Shown: positions 1 through 9,927 of the stretch, one piece after another
How positions within the stretch are numbered: position 1 is the stretch's first letter
How the letters are laid out: each line of letters starts with the position of its first letter
Source: an uncultured Pseudoxanthomonas sp.
GTDB lineage: Bacteria > Pseudomonadota > Gammaproteobacteria > Xanthomonadales > Xanthomonadaceae
Assembly: GCA_937975725.1 (NCBI GenBank)
Contig: CALJUL010000005.1
Coordinates: forward strand, 1 to 21,484
Direction: 5' to 3'
Length of the DNA stretch: 21,484 bases
The notes under the pieces: generated by a model
Database searches by the model: none
What the model saw: the letters and a program-made list of their open reading frames with translations, nothing else
What the model was told of the DNA's origin: nothing
Made by a program: the position numbers and the translations under genes

Positions 1-4
1 CGCC

Positions 5-625
5 TCACCCCTCCCCGGCGCCCCAGGGTGCCGGCGGCGCGGCGACCGGCCTGGCGAGATCGAATTCCACCCGGAACAGCCGTCCGCCCGGGCGGCTGAG
101 TTCGTAGACGAAGCGCTCGCCCGGCACCAGCTCCATCGCCCAGGTGTTTTCCAGCGAGGCGGTCAGGCCCTGCTGCCGGAACAGGGCGATGGATTCGGCG
201 TCCACCGGGAACGCCTGCCGCTGCGCGGTGCCGGCGTCGGCGGTGTCGCCGCCGTACAGGGTCAGCGCATCGGGGCTGCCGTCCGGGTGGCGGTGGTCGT
301 GCTTGAGGCGCAGCCCGGCGGGTGTGCGCGTCACCACCCAGGTGCGCGAGCGGTCTTCGCCGACATGGAAGGGCACGCGGATCTCGCGCGCCGGGTCGTC
401 GCAGCCGCGCACGTGCATCACCAGCGCCTTGCCCTCGAACGGGTCCGCCGCGGTCGGCGCAGGCAGGTTGGCGGCGATGCGGCCCTCGAACGCCTGCCCG
501 CACAGGGCGGCGAGGCCGGCGAGGAATGCGTCCTCAGGCGCCTGCGTTTCCGCGGCCCGCGCACCCCCGCCCGCGCAGGCGGCGCAGGCCAGCGCCACGC
601 CCGCCAATACCTGGATCTTCTTCAT
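5..625 (-). CDS. Exported protein of unknown function
   Basis: This 206-aa protein belongs to no family I recognise. It starts with a signal peptide (MKKIQVLAGVALACAACAGG, then ARA-AE near residues 23-26), so it is probably secreted to the periplasm. Cysteines at the end of the hydrophobic stretch leave lipidation possible, but the lipobox is poor. The mature part has no membrane segment. It contains a region resembling 'FLAGLAALCGQAFEGR', a Cys in 'VRGCDDP', a His/Asp cluster 'KHDHRHPDGS' and a C-terminal beta-rich stretch ending in proline/alanine. The start is supported by a purine-rich GGAAGGAAGGG just upstream. It is the last visible gene of a minus-strand run, 46 nt after the FmdB-like gene, so co-transcription with yheS and fmdB is likely. 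Function unknown. Confidence 0.8.
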   Translation of the reverse strand: MKKIQVLAGVALACAACAGGGARAAETQAPEDAFLAGLAALCGQAFEGRIAANLPAPTAADPFEGKALVMHVRGCDDPAREIRVPFHVGEDRSRTWVVTRTPAGLRLKHDHRHPDGSPDALTLYGGDTADAGTAQRQAFPVDAESIALFRQQGLTASLENTWAMELVPGERFVYELSRPGGRLFRVEFDLARPVAAPPAPWGAGEG

Positions 626-671
626 GTCGCCCTTCCTTCCGGAAAGGGGCCTACCTTACCTCGACCGCGGG

Positions 672-1010
672 TCAGGTCGCGGAAGGTGTCGTCGGCGCGG
701 CGGCCGGCTTGGCTTCGCTCTTGGCCGGAGCGCTGTCGGCCTTGGCGGCGGACGATTCCGCGGGCTTGGACTCGCCCGACGGCTTGGCGCCCTCGCCGCC
801 ATCGGCGAGGTTGCGCTTCTTGTCGCCGTCCTTCTTGAAGTCGGTCTCGTACCAGCCGCTGCCCGCCAGCCGGAACGCCGGCGCGGTCACCTGCCGCTTG
901 ACCGCCTGCGCGCTGCAGGACGGGCAGGCATCCGGATCGGGGTCGGACAGCTTCTGCAGCCGGTCGAAGGAGTGGCCGCACTGGGTGCATTCGAAAGCGT
1001 AGATGGGCAT
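672..1010 (-). CDS. FmdB-family zinc-ribbon protein
   Basis: This 112-aa protein has the N-terminal FmdB/CxxC zinc ribbon: MPIYAFECTQCGHSF, with Cys pairs C8/C11 and C29/C32 that would bind one zinc ion. The family is named after a putative regulator of formamidase/acetamidase in Methylophilus, but most members are small zinc-ribbon proteins of uncertain role, and a regulatory function here is unproven. The ribbon fills about residues 1-55 and includes the family-typical 'GSGWYETDFK'. Residues 65-112 form a low-complexity tail rich in Ala, Pro, Ser and Lys, longer than in minimal members and probably disordered. The gene begins 57 nt after the ABC-F ATPase stop and ends 46 nt before the exported protein, consistent with an operon. 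There is no strong Shine-Dalgarno sequence, but the MPIY start is conserved in the family. Confidence 0.88.
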   Translation of the reverse strand: MPIYAFECTQCGHSFDRLQKLSDPDPDACPSCSAQAVKRQVTAPAFRLAGSGWYETDFKKDGDKKRNLADGGEGAKPSGESKPAESSAAKADSAPAKSEAKPAAAPTTPSAT

Positions 1011-1067
1011 GGCAATCGTTCTGGCAACGGACGGACGTGGGGGGATTGGGGGCGGCGTGCGGCGGAA

Positions 1068-3002
<1,935 letters not shown>

Positions 3003-3081
3003 GAAACAACCTAAGGGGATTTGGGCGGAACGGCCGCGTAGTTTATCTGTAGCGTCCCCGCCGTCACTTGTTAAGAAATCA

Positions 3082-3108
3082 TTGACTTCTCCTCCCCCCT
3101 CCTGTAAT
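3082..3108 (+). promoter_or_regulatory. Candidate sigma-70 promoter for TonB receptor 1
   Basis: A TTGACT box (3082-3087) is followed after 15 nt by TGTAAT (3103-3108), which matches five of six consensus -10 bases. The spacer is shorter than the preferred 17 nt and pyrimidine-rich. The surrounding 3003-3202 region is visibly more AT-rich than the genes and is the only spacer between two divergent genes, so promoters are expected here. Confidence 0.35.
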
Positions 3109-3136
3109 CCATGTAGTGCATTTCCTTAGAAATCAA

Positions 3137-3154
3137 AGGTTTCTGCTGAAACCT
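3137..3154. promoter_or_regulatory. Perfect inverted repeat upstream of TonB receptor 1
   Basis: AGGTTTC (3137-3143) and GAAACCT (3148-3154) form a perfect 7-bp dyad around a 4-nt centre. It sits 48 nt before the start codon and probably inside the transcribed leader. A smaller dyad, ATTTC/GAAAT (3120-3133), lies immediately upstream. The dyad could be a repressor operator or a short leader hairpin; no regulator can be named from the sequence. Confidence 0.4.
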
Positions 3155-3202
3155 GACGTCTTGCAGTACTTCGCTCCCCTTTACTTGCCTGGAGTTCCCC
3201 CC

Positions 3203-5590
3203 ATGAACCGCACGCTCTCCCCCCTGACCTTCGCCATTGCCTTGGCCCTGGCCGCGCCCGCCTTCGCGCAGGACGCCGCACCGGCCGAGGCCCGCACCCT
3301 CGACACCCTGATCGTCACCGGCACCCGGGTCTCCGACCGTACCGTGGCCGAGTCGCAGTCGCCGATCGACATCATCACCCCCGAGGCCTTGCAGGCCACC
3401 GGCACCACCGAGCTGGCCACCGCGCTGGCGCGCGCTCTGCCCTCGCTGAACTTCCCGCGCCCGGCGATCACCGACGGCACCAGCGGCGTGCGCCCGGCGC
3501 AGTTGCGCGGGCTGTCGCCGGACCAGGTGCTGGTGCTGGTCAACGGCAAGCGCCGCCACATCTCCGCCCTGGTCAACGTCAACGGCACCATCGGCCGCGG
3601 CTCCTCGGCGGTGGACCTGAACACCATCCCGGTTTCGGCCATCGAGCGGGTGGAAGTGCTGCGCGACGGCGCCTCGGCGCAGTACGGCTCCGACGCCATC
3701 GCCGGCGTGGTCAACATCGTGCTCAAGGGCGCCGGCAAGGGCGGCAGCCTGACCGTGGACCTGGGCCAGTACTCGGCCGGCGACGGACGCCAGTACCAGC
3801 TCTCCGGCGACACCGGCGTGGGCTTCGGCGACGGACGCGGCTTCCTGCACGTGGCGGGCCAGCTCACGCAACAGGACGAGACCGATCGCGCCGGCCCCTA
3901 CCAGGGCAGCGCGCCGAACACCGGCAACAACCCCGGCGTGGGCCAGGTGGCCTACATCTACGGCGACCCGCGCGTGGAAGCCGGCGCCGTCTCGGCCAAT
4001 GCCGGCTTCGACTTCAGCGACAGCGTCAGCGGCTACGCCTCGGCGATCGCCAGCAACCGCGACATCACCTCGTTCGCCTTCTACCGCTCGCGCGGCCACA
4101 ACCCGCTGGTGCCGCAGGTCTATCCGGACGGCTACGTGCCGGAGATCAACCAGTTGTCGCAGGACCGTTCGCTGGTCGCCGGCGTCAAGGGCTCCACCGG
4201 CAACGGCTGGACCTGGGACCTGAGCTACAACTACGGCTACAACCACCTCAAGTTCTTCACCCAGAACTCGATCAACTACAGCCTGGGCGCGACCAGCCCG
4301 CACCGCTTCTACGACGGCGCGCTGGAGTACACCCAGAACGTGGTCAACGCCGACTTCGGCAAGTCGCTGGAAATCGGCCTGGCCTATCCGGCCACGCTGT
4401 CCTTCGGCGCGGAATACCGCCGCGAGAAGTGGAACCAGTCGCCAGGCGAGCCGAACTCCTACACCAGCGGCGGCGCGCAGGGCTTCGGCGGCTTCACGCC
4501 GACCAACGCGGTGCATTCCGACCGCGACAACTACGCCGTCTACGCCGGCTTCGAAGCCGACCTGACCGAGAAGTTCTCCGCCGGCATCGCCGGGCGCTAC
4601 GAGGATTATTCCGACTTCGGCAGCGAAGTCTCCGGCAAGCTGTCGGCGCGCTACGCCTTCACCGACGCGGTCGCGCTGCGCGCCACCGTCGCCAGCGGCT
4701 TCCGCGCCCCGGCGCTGGCGCAGCAGTACTACCAGGTGGTGACCTCGCAGTACAACGCCAGCGTCGACCGCTTCTTCGAGTCCGGCACCTTCCCCGCCAC
4801 CGGCGCGGTGGCGCAGGCGCTGGGCGCCGATCCGCTGACCGCCGAGACCTCGCTGTCCTACGGCCTGGGCCTGGTGCTGCAGCCGGTGGACCGCCTGTAC
4901 GTGACCATCGACGCCTACCAGATCGACATCGACGACCGCATCGTGCTGTCCTCCAACCTGCTGCTGGGCAGCAACGCCGCCGCGCAGGCGCTGCTGGCCA
5001 GCCTGGGCGTCAACGGCGTCACCAGCGCGCGCTACTTCACCAACGCCGCCGACACCCGCACCCGCGGCGTGGACGTGATCGCGCAGTACACCGTGCCGCT
5101 GGCCGCGAGCAGCCTGAGCCTGACCGCCGGCTACAACTACAACAAGACCGAGATCCAGCGCATCGCGCCCAACCCGCCGGAACTGGACGCCCTGGGCGCC
5201 AACCTCTGGCGCATCGGCCGCGACGAACAGGGCCGTATCGAGGAAGGCTATCCGCGCAACAAGACCACGCTGACCGCGGCCTGGAACCTGGCGCACTGGG
5301 ACTTCAACCTGGGCGCGACCCGCTACGGCGAGTTCACCACCCGCGTCAGCGAGACCGGCAACCCGGCCAACGACCAGACCTACGGCGCCAAGTGGGTGCT
5401 GGACGCCTCGACCAGCTACCGCCCCGGCGAGAACTGGAAGTTGACCCTGGGCGCGGACAACCTGCTGAACGAGTACCCGGACCGCACCATCCTGCCGAAC
5501 GCCAACAGCGGGCAGTTCCCGTACAGCAGCCAGTCGCCGTTCGGCTTCAACGGCGCCTACGTGTACGGCCGCATCGCCTACACCTGGTAA
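3203..5590 (+). CDS. TonB-dependent outer-membrane receptor 1
   Basis: This 795-aa protein is an outer-membrane TonB-dependent receptor that would take up a ligand using energy from TonB-ExbB-ExbD. It has a signal peptide (residues 1-22, ending AFA|Q) and a TonB-box-like DTLIVTGTR at about 34-42. The N-terminal plug includes LRGLSPDQVLVLVNGKRRH and RVEVLRDGASAQYGSDAIAG. A long beta-barrel follows and ends in the aromatic C-terminus 'GRIAYTW' expected for assembly by BAM. The open frame extends upstream to 3116, but ATG 3203 is preferred: it starts the signal peptide and has GGAG 8 nt upstream. The protein is clearly paralogous to TonB receptor 2 in this window (shared blocks such as RAP.LAQ, DIDDRI and NAADTRTRG). 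No lipoprotein or permease gene accompanies it. The ligand is unknown; iron complex, cofactor or oligomer are all possible. Confidence 0.93.
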   Translation: MNRTLSPLTFAIALALAAPAFAQDAAPAEARTLDTLIVTGTRVSDRTVAESQSPIDIITPEALQATGTTELATALARALPSLNFPRPAITDGTSGVRPAQLRGLSPDQVLVLVNGKRRHISALVNVNGTIGRGSSAVDLNTIPVSAIERVEVLRDGASAQYGSDAIAGVVNIVLKGAGKGGSLTVDLGQYSAGDGRQYQLSGDTGVGFGDGRGFLHVAGQLTQQDETDRAGPYQGSAPNTGNNPGVGQVAYIYGDPRVEAGAVSANAGFDFSDSVSGYASAIASNRDITSFAFYRSRGHNPLVPQVYPDGYVPEINQLSQDRSLVAGVKGSTGNGWTWDLSYNYGYNHLKFFTQNSINYSLGATSPHRFYDGALEYTQNVVNADFGKSLEIGLAYPATLSFGAEYRREKWNQSPGEPNSYTSGGAQGFGGFTPTNAVHSDRDNYAVYAGFEADLTEKFSAGIAGRYEDYSDFGSEVSGKLSARYAFTDAVALRATVASGFRAPALAQQYYQVVTSQYNASVDRFFESGTFPATGAVAQALGADPLTAETSLSYGLGLVLQPVDRLYVTIDAYQIDIDDRIVLSSNLLLGSNAAAQALLASLGVNGVTSARYFTNAADTRTRGVDVIAQYTVPLAASSLSLTAGYNYNKTEIQRIAPNPPELDALGANLWRIGRDEQGRIEEGYPRNKTTLTAAWNLAHWDFNLGATRYGEFTTRVSETGNPANDQTYGAKWVLDASTSYRPGENWKLTLGADNLLNEYPDRTILPNANSGQFPYSSQSPFGFNGAYVYGRIAYTW

Positions 5591-5615
5591 CGCCCGCGCC
5601 CCTCGCGGCCGCACC

Positions 5616-5648
5616 GGAAACGCCCCGCCCGCGCGGGGCGTTTCCTTT
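5616..5648 (+). terminator. Intrinsic terminator after TonB receptor 1
   Basis: GGAAACGCCCCG (5616-5627) and CGGGGCGTTTCC (5634-5645) form a perfect 12-bp stem with a 6-nt loop, followed by TTT. It begins 25 nt after the receptor stop codon. The stem is strong and the U-tract is short. The left arm begins with GGAAA, so it gives little T-run on the other strand and should act mainly on the receptor transcript. Confidence 0.8.
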
Positions 5649-5797
5649 CCTGCGGGCCGCTCCGCGCGCGCCGTCCCGCGCCCGCCGCGGCCCCCTGCGC
5701 GGGTGCGCAACGCAGGCGCGCGCCGCCGGGCGGTTTGCGGGCAGAGGCCGTGATCAGCGAAACTCGACCCTCGCCGACGTGGAAACCTTTGCCCTAG

Positions 5798-7486
5798 ATG
5801 CATCATGACACCGACCTGATCAACATCATCGCGGTGGGCCTGGCCGTGGCCTTCGTACTGGGCGCGATCGCCCAGAAGCTGCGGTTCTCGCCGCTGGTCG
5901 GCTATCTGATGGCCGGCATCTTCGTCGGCCCGTTCACGCCCGGCTTCGTCGCCGACCAGGCGCTCGCCAACCAGTTGGCCGAGCTGGGCGTGATGCTGCT
6001 GATGTTCGGCGTGGGCCTGCACTTCTCGCTGAAGGACCTGATGGCGGTCAAGGCCATCGCCATTCCCGGCGCCATCGGCCAGATCGCAGTGGCCACGCTG
6101 CTGGGCTGGGGCGTGGCCTCGGTGATGGGCTGGCCGGTGCTGCACGGGGTGATCTTCGGTTTCTCGCTGGCCACCGCCTCCACCGTGGTGCTGCTGCGGG
6201 CGATGGAGGAGCGCCGCCTGCTGGAGACCACGCGCGGCAAGATCGCGGTGGGCTGGCTGATCGTCGAGGATCTGGCCTGCGTCATCGCACTGGTGATGAT
6301 GCCGGTGATCGCCGACGTGTTCGGCCCGGACGCCGCCGGCCAGGGCCACAGCGTCGGCAGCGTGCTGGCCTCCATCGGCTGGACCTTCGTGCAACTGGGC
6401 CTGTTCGTGGCGGTGATGCTGCTGGGCGGGCGCCGGGTCATCCCGTGGATCCTGGAGAAGATCGCCGGCACCGGCTCGCGCGAACTGTTCACCCTGTCTG
6501 TGCTCGCCATCGCGCTGGGCGTGGCGTTCGGGGCGGCGGCGCTGTTCGGGGTGTCGTTCGCGCTGGGCGCGTTCTTCGCCGGCATGATGCTCAACGAGTC
6601 CGAGCTCAGCCACAAGGCCGCGCACGACTCGCTGCCGCTGCGCGACGCGTTCGCGGTGCTGTTCTTCGTCTCGGTGGGCATGCTGTTCGACCCGATGATC
6701 CTGGTCCAGCACCCGTGGCAGGTGCTGGCGACGGTGCTGATCATCATGTTCGGCAAGTCGGCCGCGGCGTTCTTCATCGTGCGTGCGTTCGGCCACTCCA
6801 AGGGCACCGCGCTGACCATCTCGGCCTCGCTGGCGCAGATCGGCGAGTTCGCCTTCATCATCGCCGGCCTGGGCGTGGCGCTGAAGATCCTGCCACCCGC
6901 CGGTCAGTCGCTGGTGCTGGCCGGTGCGCTGGTGTCGATCATGCTCAACCCGCTGGTGTTCGGCCTGCTCGACCGCTGGCAGGCCCGCAACGAGGCAAAA
7001 GCCGAGACCGCGGCCGGGCATGAATCCCCGCCCGGCCCCTCGCTGGACGTCACCGACCACGCCATCATCATCGGCTACGGCCGCGTCGGCAGCGAACTGG
7101 CGCGCGTGCTGCGCGACCGCGGCGTACCGCTGGTGGTGATCGACGACAACAGCGACCACGTGGCGCGCGCGCACGACGCCGGCATCCCGGCGATCCGCGG
7201 CAGCGCCGCCGCCGACCGCGTGCTGGCCGAGGCGCATCCCGAGCGCGCCAAGATCGCGGTGCTGGCGATCCCCCAGCCGCTGGAGGCCGGCGAGGCGCTG
7301 GCCAAGCTGCGCGCCATCAACCCGTCGCTGACCCTGCTGGCGCGCGCGCACAGCGAGGGCGAAGTGAAGCACCTGCTGGAGCACGGCGCCGACGGCGCGG
7401 TGCTGGCCGAGCGCGAACTGGCGTTCTCGCTGGCCGAGATGGTGATGTCCACGCCGCCCTACCGGGTCGCGCGCACGTCCGCCTGA
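5798..7486 (+). CDS. ybaL: Kef-type monovalent cation:proton antiporter, YbaL-like
   Basis: This 562-aa inner-membrane protein belongs to the CPA2 (monovalent cation:proton antiporter-2) family and most resembles E. coli YbaL (about 558 aa). Like KefB/KefC, it is expected to move K+ or Na+ in exchange for protons. Residues 1-390 are a bundle of about 12-13 membrane segments and contain the family motifs ELGVMLLMFGVGLHFSLKDL (about 62-81), IVEDLA (E157, D158 in the ion-binding core) and ASLAQIGEFAF (about 343-353). After a short linker, residues 420-535 form an RCK_N/TrkA-N domain with the Rossmann motif GYGRVG (426-431), which binds NAD(H) or a nucleotide and gates the transporter. The ATG start gives MHH, as in E. 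coli, although no good Shine-Dalgarno sequence is visible. The gene stands alone, 16 nt from the end of a convergent gene. Ion specificity is not readable. Confidence 0.93.
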   Translation: MHHDTDLINIIAVGLAVAFVLGAIAQKLRFSPLVGYLMAGIFVGPFTPGFVADQALANQLAELGVMLLMFGVGLHFSLKDLMAVKAIAIPGAIGQIAVATLLGWGVASVMGWPVLHGVIFGFSLATASTVVLLRAMEERRLLETTRGKIAVGWLIVEDLACVIALVMMPVIADVFGPDAAGQGHSVGSVLASIGWTFVQLGLFVAVMLLGGRRVIPWILEKIAGTGSRELFTLSVLAIALGVAFGAAALFGVSFALGAFFAGMMLNESELSHKAAHDSLPLRDAFAVLFFVSVGMLFDPMILVQHPWQVLATVLIIMFGKSAAAFFIVRAFGHSKGTALTISASLAQIGEFAFIIAGLGVALKILPPAGQSLVLAGALVSIMLNPLVFGLLDRWQARNEAKAETAAGHESPPGPSLDVTDHAIIIGYGRVGSELARVLRDRGVPLVVIDDNSDHVARAHDAGIPAIRGSAAADRVLAEAHPERAKIAVLAIPQPLEAGEALAKLRAINPSLTLLARAHSEGEVKHLLEHGADGAVLAERELAFSLAEMVMSTPPYRVARTSA

Positions 7487-7493
7487 GCGCCGC

Positions 7494-7516
7494 GCTCCGG
7501 CTTCAGTCGCCGGAGC
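7494..7516. terminator. Hairpin at convergent gene ends (ybaL / EAL protein 2)
   Basis: GCTCCGG (7494-7500) and CCGGAGC (7510-7516) form a 7-bp stem with a 9-nt loop. The hairpin spans the 16-nt gap between the two convergent stop codons, and the EAL gene's stop lies in the loop. There is no U-tract on either strand, so it is at best a weak bidirectional terminator or an mRNA 3'-end stabiliser. Confidence 0.35.
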
Positions 7517-9830
7517 CCGCCGACGCGGAAGCCGCCTCGGCCACGACTTCGGCCAGCACTTCGGCCAGGCGCCGCGGCGCGCCGTACAGGTAGCCCTGCA
7601 CCCGCTGCACGCCGAGCTCGCGCAGGCAGCGTTCGGTCTGCTCGTCCTCGACGAACTCGGCCACGGTCTCGGCGCCGAAAGCGTGCGCCACCGCCACCGA
7701 CGCCTCCACCACCGCGTGGTCCTTGCCCATCTGCGCCACGTTGCGCACGAAGGAGCCGTCGATCTTGATCACGTCCACCGGCAGCTCGCGCAGGCGCGCG
7801 AAGCTCTGCATGCCGGTGCCGAAGTCGTCGATGGCGATACGGCAGCCCAGCGCGCGCAGGTCGCTGAGCAGGTTGCTGGCCGCCGCCGTGTTGGAGATGG
7901 CGGCGGTCTCGGTGACCTCGAAGCACAGCGCGCTCATCGGCAGCGGCGCCCCCGCCAGCAGCGTGCGCAGTTCCACCTGGAAGCTCATCGAGGCCAGGCT
8001 CTGCCCGGTCAGGTTGACCGCGATCTCGCGGCAGTAGGGCAGCGCCTCCGGGATCCGCCGCAGCAGCCGGAACAGCGCGCGCATCACCGCCAGGTCCAGC
8101 TCGGCGCCACGGCCGGCGGCTTCCAGTGGGCCCATGAAGCGCGCCGGCGACATGATCTCGCCGCGCTCGTCGACCAGCCGGCACAGCACTTCGCCGGACA
8201 CGGACGGCCCGGCGTCCTCGTCCTCCGCGGACAGCGTGCGGATGGGCTGGAAGTACAGCAGGACGCGCTCGTTGCGCAGGCTGGCCAGGGCTTCAGCCGC
8301 ATCCTGCAACTGCTGCCGATGGCTGTGCCGGATCAGCGAATCGCCCACCTCGCTGTAGCGCGGGTGCAGTTCGCCGTGATGGCGCGCCTCGAACGCCAGG
8401 TGCGAGGCGGTGAGCACGGCGATGTCCACCACGTTGCGCTGGGCGGCATTGAACGCCGCCACGCCCAGGTAGGGCAGCAGCCGCATGGCCTGGCTGCCCA
8501 CCTCGATCTCCGCGTGCTCCACCCGCGCCATGACCCGCTCCCACAGGTCGGCGTCGGTGCCCGCCCGGGGCAGCAGCGCGAACTGGCCCGTGCCCACGTA
8601 GTACGTCTCGACCATGTCGCCGAGCCGGCGCGCCGCGGCGGTCATCGCCTGCGCCTGGGTGTCCAGGCCGAAGCCGGCGGCCAGGGTGTCGGTCTGGTCG
8701 AGCAGCAGGTAGCCCAGTTCGGTGCGCGGCATCGGGCGTTCCATGCGCTCACGCAGCGCCTTCAGGTTGGGCAGGCCGGTCACCTGGTCGCGCAGGGTCT
8801 CGCTGGAAAGCTGCTCGGCCAACTCCGCGCGGTCGCGGTTGGTCAGCCACAGGTACAGCATCGCCACCAGCAGGATGTTCATCTCCGCGGCGATGTGCAC
8901 CAGGTTGAAGAACCCGACCGGCGTGTTGGCGTATTCGGCGGTGCCCGCCACCAGGCCGATCAGCAGCAGCAGGGTCAGCGACAGCGCCGGCATGGCGTAG
9001 CGCGGCGGCAGCCGCAACATGCACCAGGCCAGCACCACCATCAGCACGAAGCGGTAGTCCATCAGCACCAGCGACGGCGCCAGGCCGTCGTGGTTGAAGT
9101 TGCGCCGCACCAGGATCGTGCCCCACAGGCTCAGCGCCAGCACCGTGCCCAGCAGCACCGGCCACAGCCACTGCCGCCGCAGGTGCGCCTGCGGCACGGC
9201 ATGGCCGCGCTCGCACCAGGCCACCACCAGCGGCAGGGTCACCACGGTGACCCCGAACTGCTTGGCGAAGAACATCTGGAACGTGCCGCTGAGCGTCTCG
9301 GCGGGGCTGGTGATCAGCAGGATGGCGCCGCCGGTGAAGGCCAGCAGCAGCGGATAGACCAGCAGCGACACGCTGGCCAGGCGCAGCAGGTCCGGGCGCT
9401 GCACGCGGCACTCCGGCGCGCTGCGCGGCCAGCCAGCCCAGCGGGCGCACAGCAGGGTCCAGGCGAAGTTGAGCAGGTAGCCGGCCGCGCCCAGCAGCAG
9501 GATCCGGCTGAGCTGGCCGTGGTCGTGCAGGAAGTATTGCCGGAACGCCCAGCCGGCCAAGGTCACCGCGAAGCACCCGGCCACCACCGGGCGGTCGCGT
9601 TCGAGCATGGCGATGGCGAGCAGCAGGCCCGCGTGCAGGTGGATCAGCGAGGCGTAGGCCTGATCGCCGAAGACGTCGATGCGGTAGACGATGGGGATCT
9701 GCTGCAACAGCAGGCACAGCCCGCCGAGCAGCAGCACTTTCGTACTCCTGCCCAGGCCAGGCGCGTCGCTGTTGGCGTGACCCACCACCACCACCCCGGA
9801 AATCCCCCCATGGCCAGGCCATCGTGACAT
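7503..9830 (-). CDS. Membrane-bound c-di-GMP phosphodiesterase, degenerate GGDEF plus EAL (protein 2)
   Basis: This 775-aa protein is predicted to hydrolyse cyclic di-GMP at the inner membrane. Residues about 20-340 carry roughly ten hydrophobic segments, a MASE-like sensor region I cannot assign to a named family. A GGDEF domain follows (about 355-500), but its signature is replaced by 'GTGQF', so it should not make c-di-GMP and may instead be regulatory. The EAL domain starts near 521 and keeps all expected residues: E547 (in EVL), N606, E638, D668/D669, K689, E725 and Q745, with spacing equal or nearly equal to well-studied EAL enzymes. Start choice: ATG 9830 has GGGGA 7 nt upstream. The frame also offers ATG 9875 and GTG 9917, without a clear ribosome-binding site. 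It lies downstream of a tandem paralogue and is probably co-transcribed with it. Confidence 0.88.
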   Translation of the reverse strand: MSRWPGHGGISGVVVVGHANSDAPGLGRSTKVLLLGGLCLLLQQIPIVYRIDVFGDQAYASLIHLHAGLLLAIAMLERDRPVVAGCFAVTLAGWAFRQYFLHDHGQLSRILLLGAAGYLLNFAWTLLCARWAGWPRSAPECRVQRPDLLRLASVSLLVYPLLLAFTGGAILLITSPAETLSGTFQMFFAKQFGVTVVTLPLVVAWCERGHAVPQAHLRRQWLWPVLLGTVLALSLWGTILVRRNFNHDGLAPSLVLMDYRFVLMVVLAWCMLRLPPRYAMPALSLTLLLLIGLVAGTAEYANTPVGFFNLVHIAAEMNILLVAMLYLWLTNRDRAELAEQLSSETLRDQVTGLPNLKALRERMERPMPRTELGYLLLDQTDTLAAGFGLDTQAQAMTAAARRLGDMVETYYVGTGQFALLPRAGTDADLWERVMARVEHAEIEVGSQAMRLLPYLGVAAFNAAQRNVVDIAVLTASHLAFEARHHGELHPRYSEVGDSLIRHSHRQQLQDAAEALASLRNERVLLYFQPIRTLSAEDEDAGPSVSGEVLCRLVDERGEIMSPARFMGPLEAAGRGAELDLAVMRALFRLLRRIPEALPYCREIAVNLTGQSLASMSFQVELRTLLAGAPLPMSALCFEVTETAAISNTAAASNLLSDLRALGCRIAIDDFGTGMQSFARLRELPVDVIKIDGSFVRNVAQMGKDHAVVEASVAVAHAFGAETVAEFVEDEQTERCLRELGVQRVQGYLYGAPRRLAEVLAEVVAEAASASAGSGD

Positions 9831-9927
9831 GGTTTCGTCCCCATGGACAGGCGGCGGCGCCTTTCCACGGGACATCAAGGCCCAACGCAACGGTCGGAAG
9901 AAATGGGCCAGACTCACTGCCGCCGGC

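Noticed and set aside
3116..3202. 29-residue N-terminal extension of receptor 1
   Set aside because: It would put the signal peptide inside the protein and contains leader dyads; ATG 3203 has a good ribosome-binding site.
3071..7384. Antisense open frame of 1437 codons
   Set aside because: It lies opposite TonB receptor 1 and ybaL, both with clear domains and start sites. The translated text is Gln/His/Arg/Gly-rich with no domain; long antisense frames are normal at this GC content.
9831..9917. GTG 9917 start of EAL protein 2
   Set aside because: It gives an odd hydrophilic N-terminus and has no Shine-Dalgarno sequence; ATG 9830 has one and matches the layout of the paralogue.
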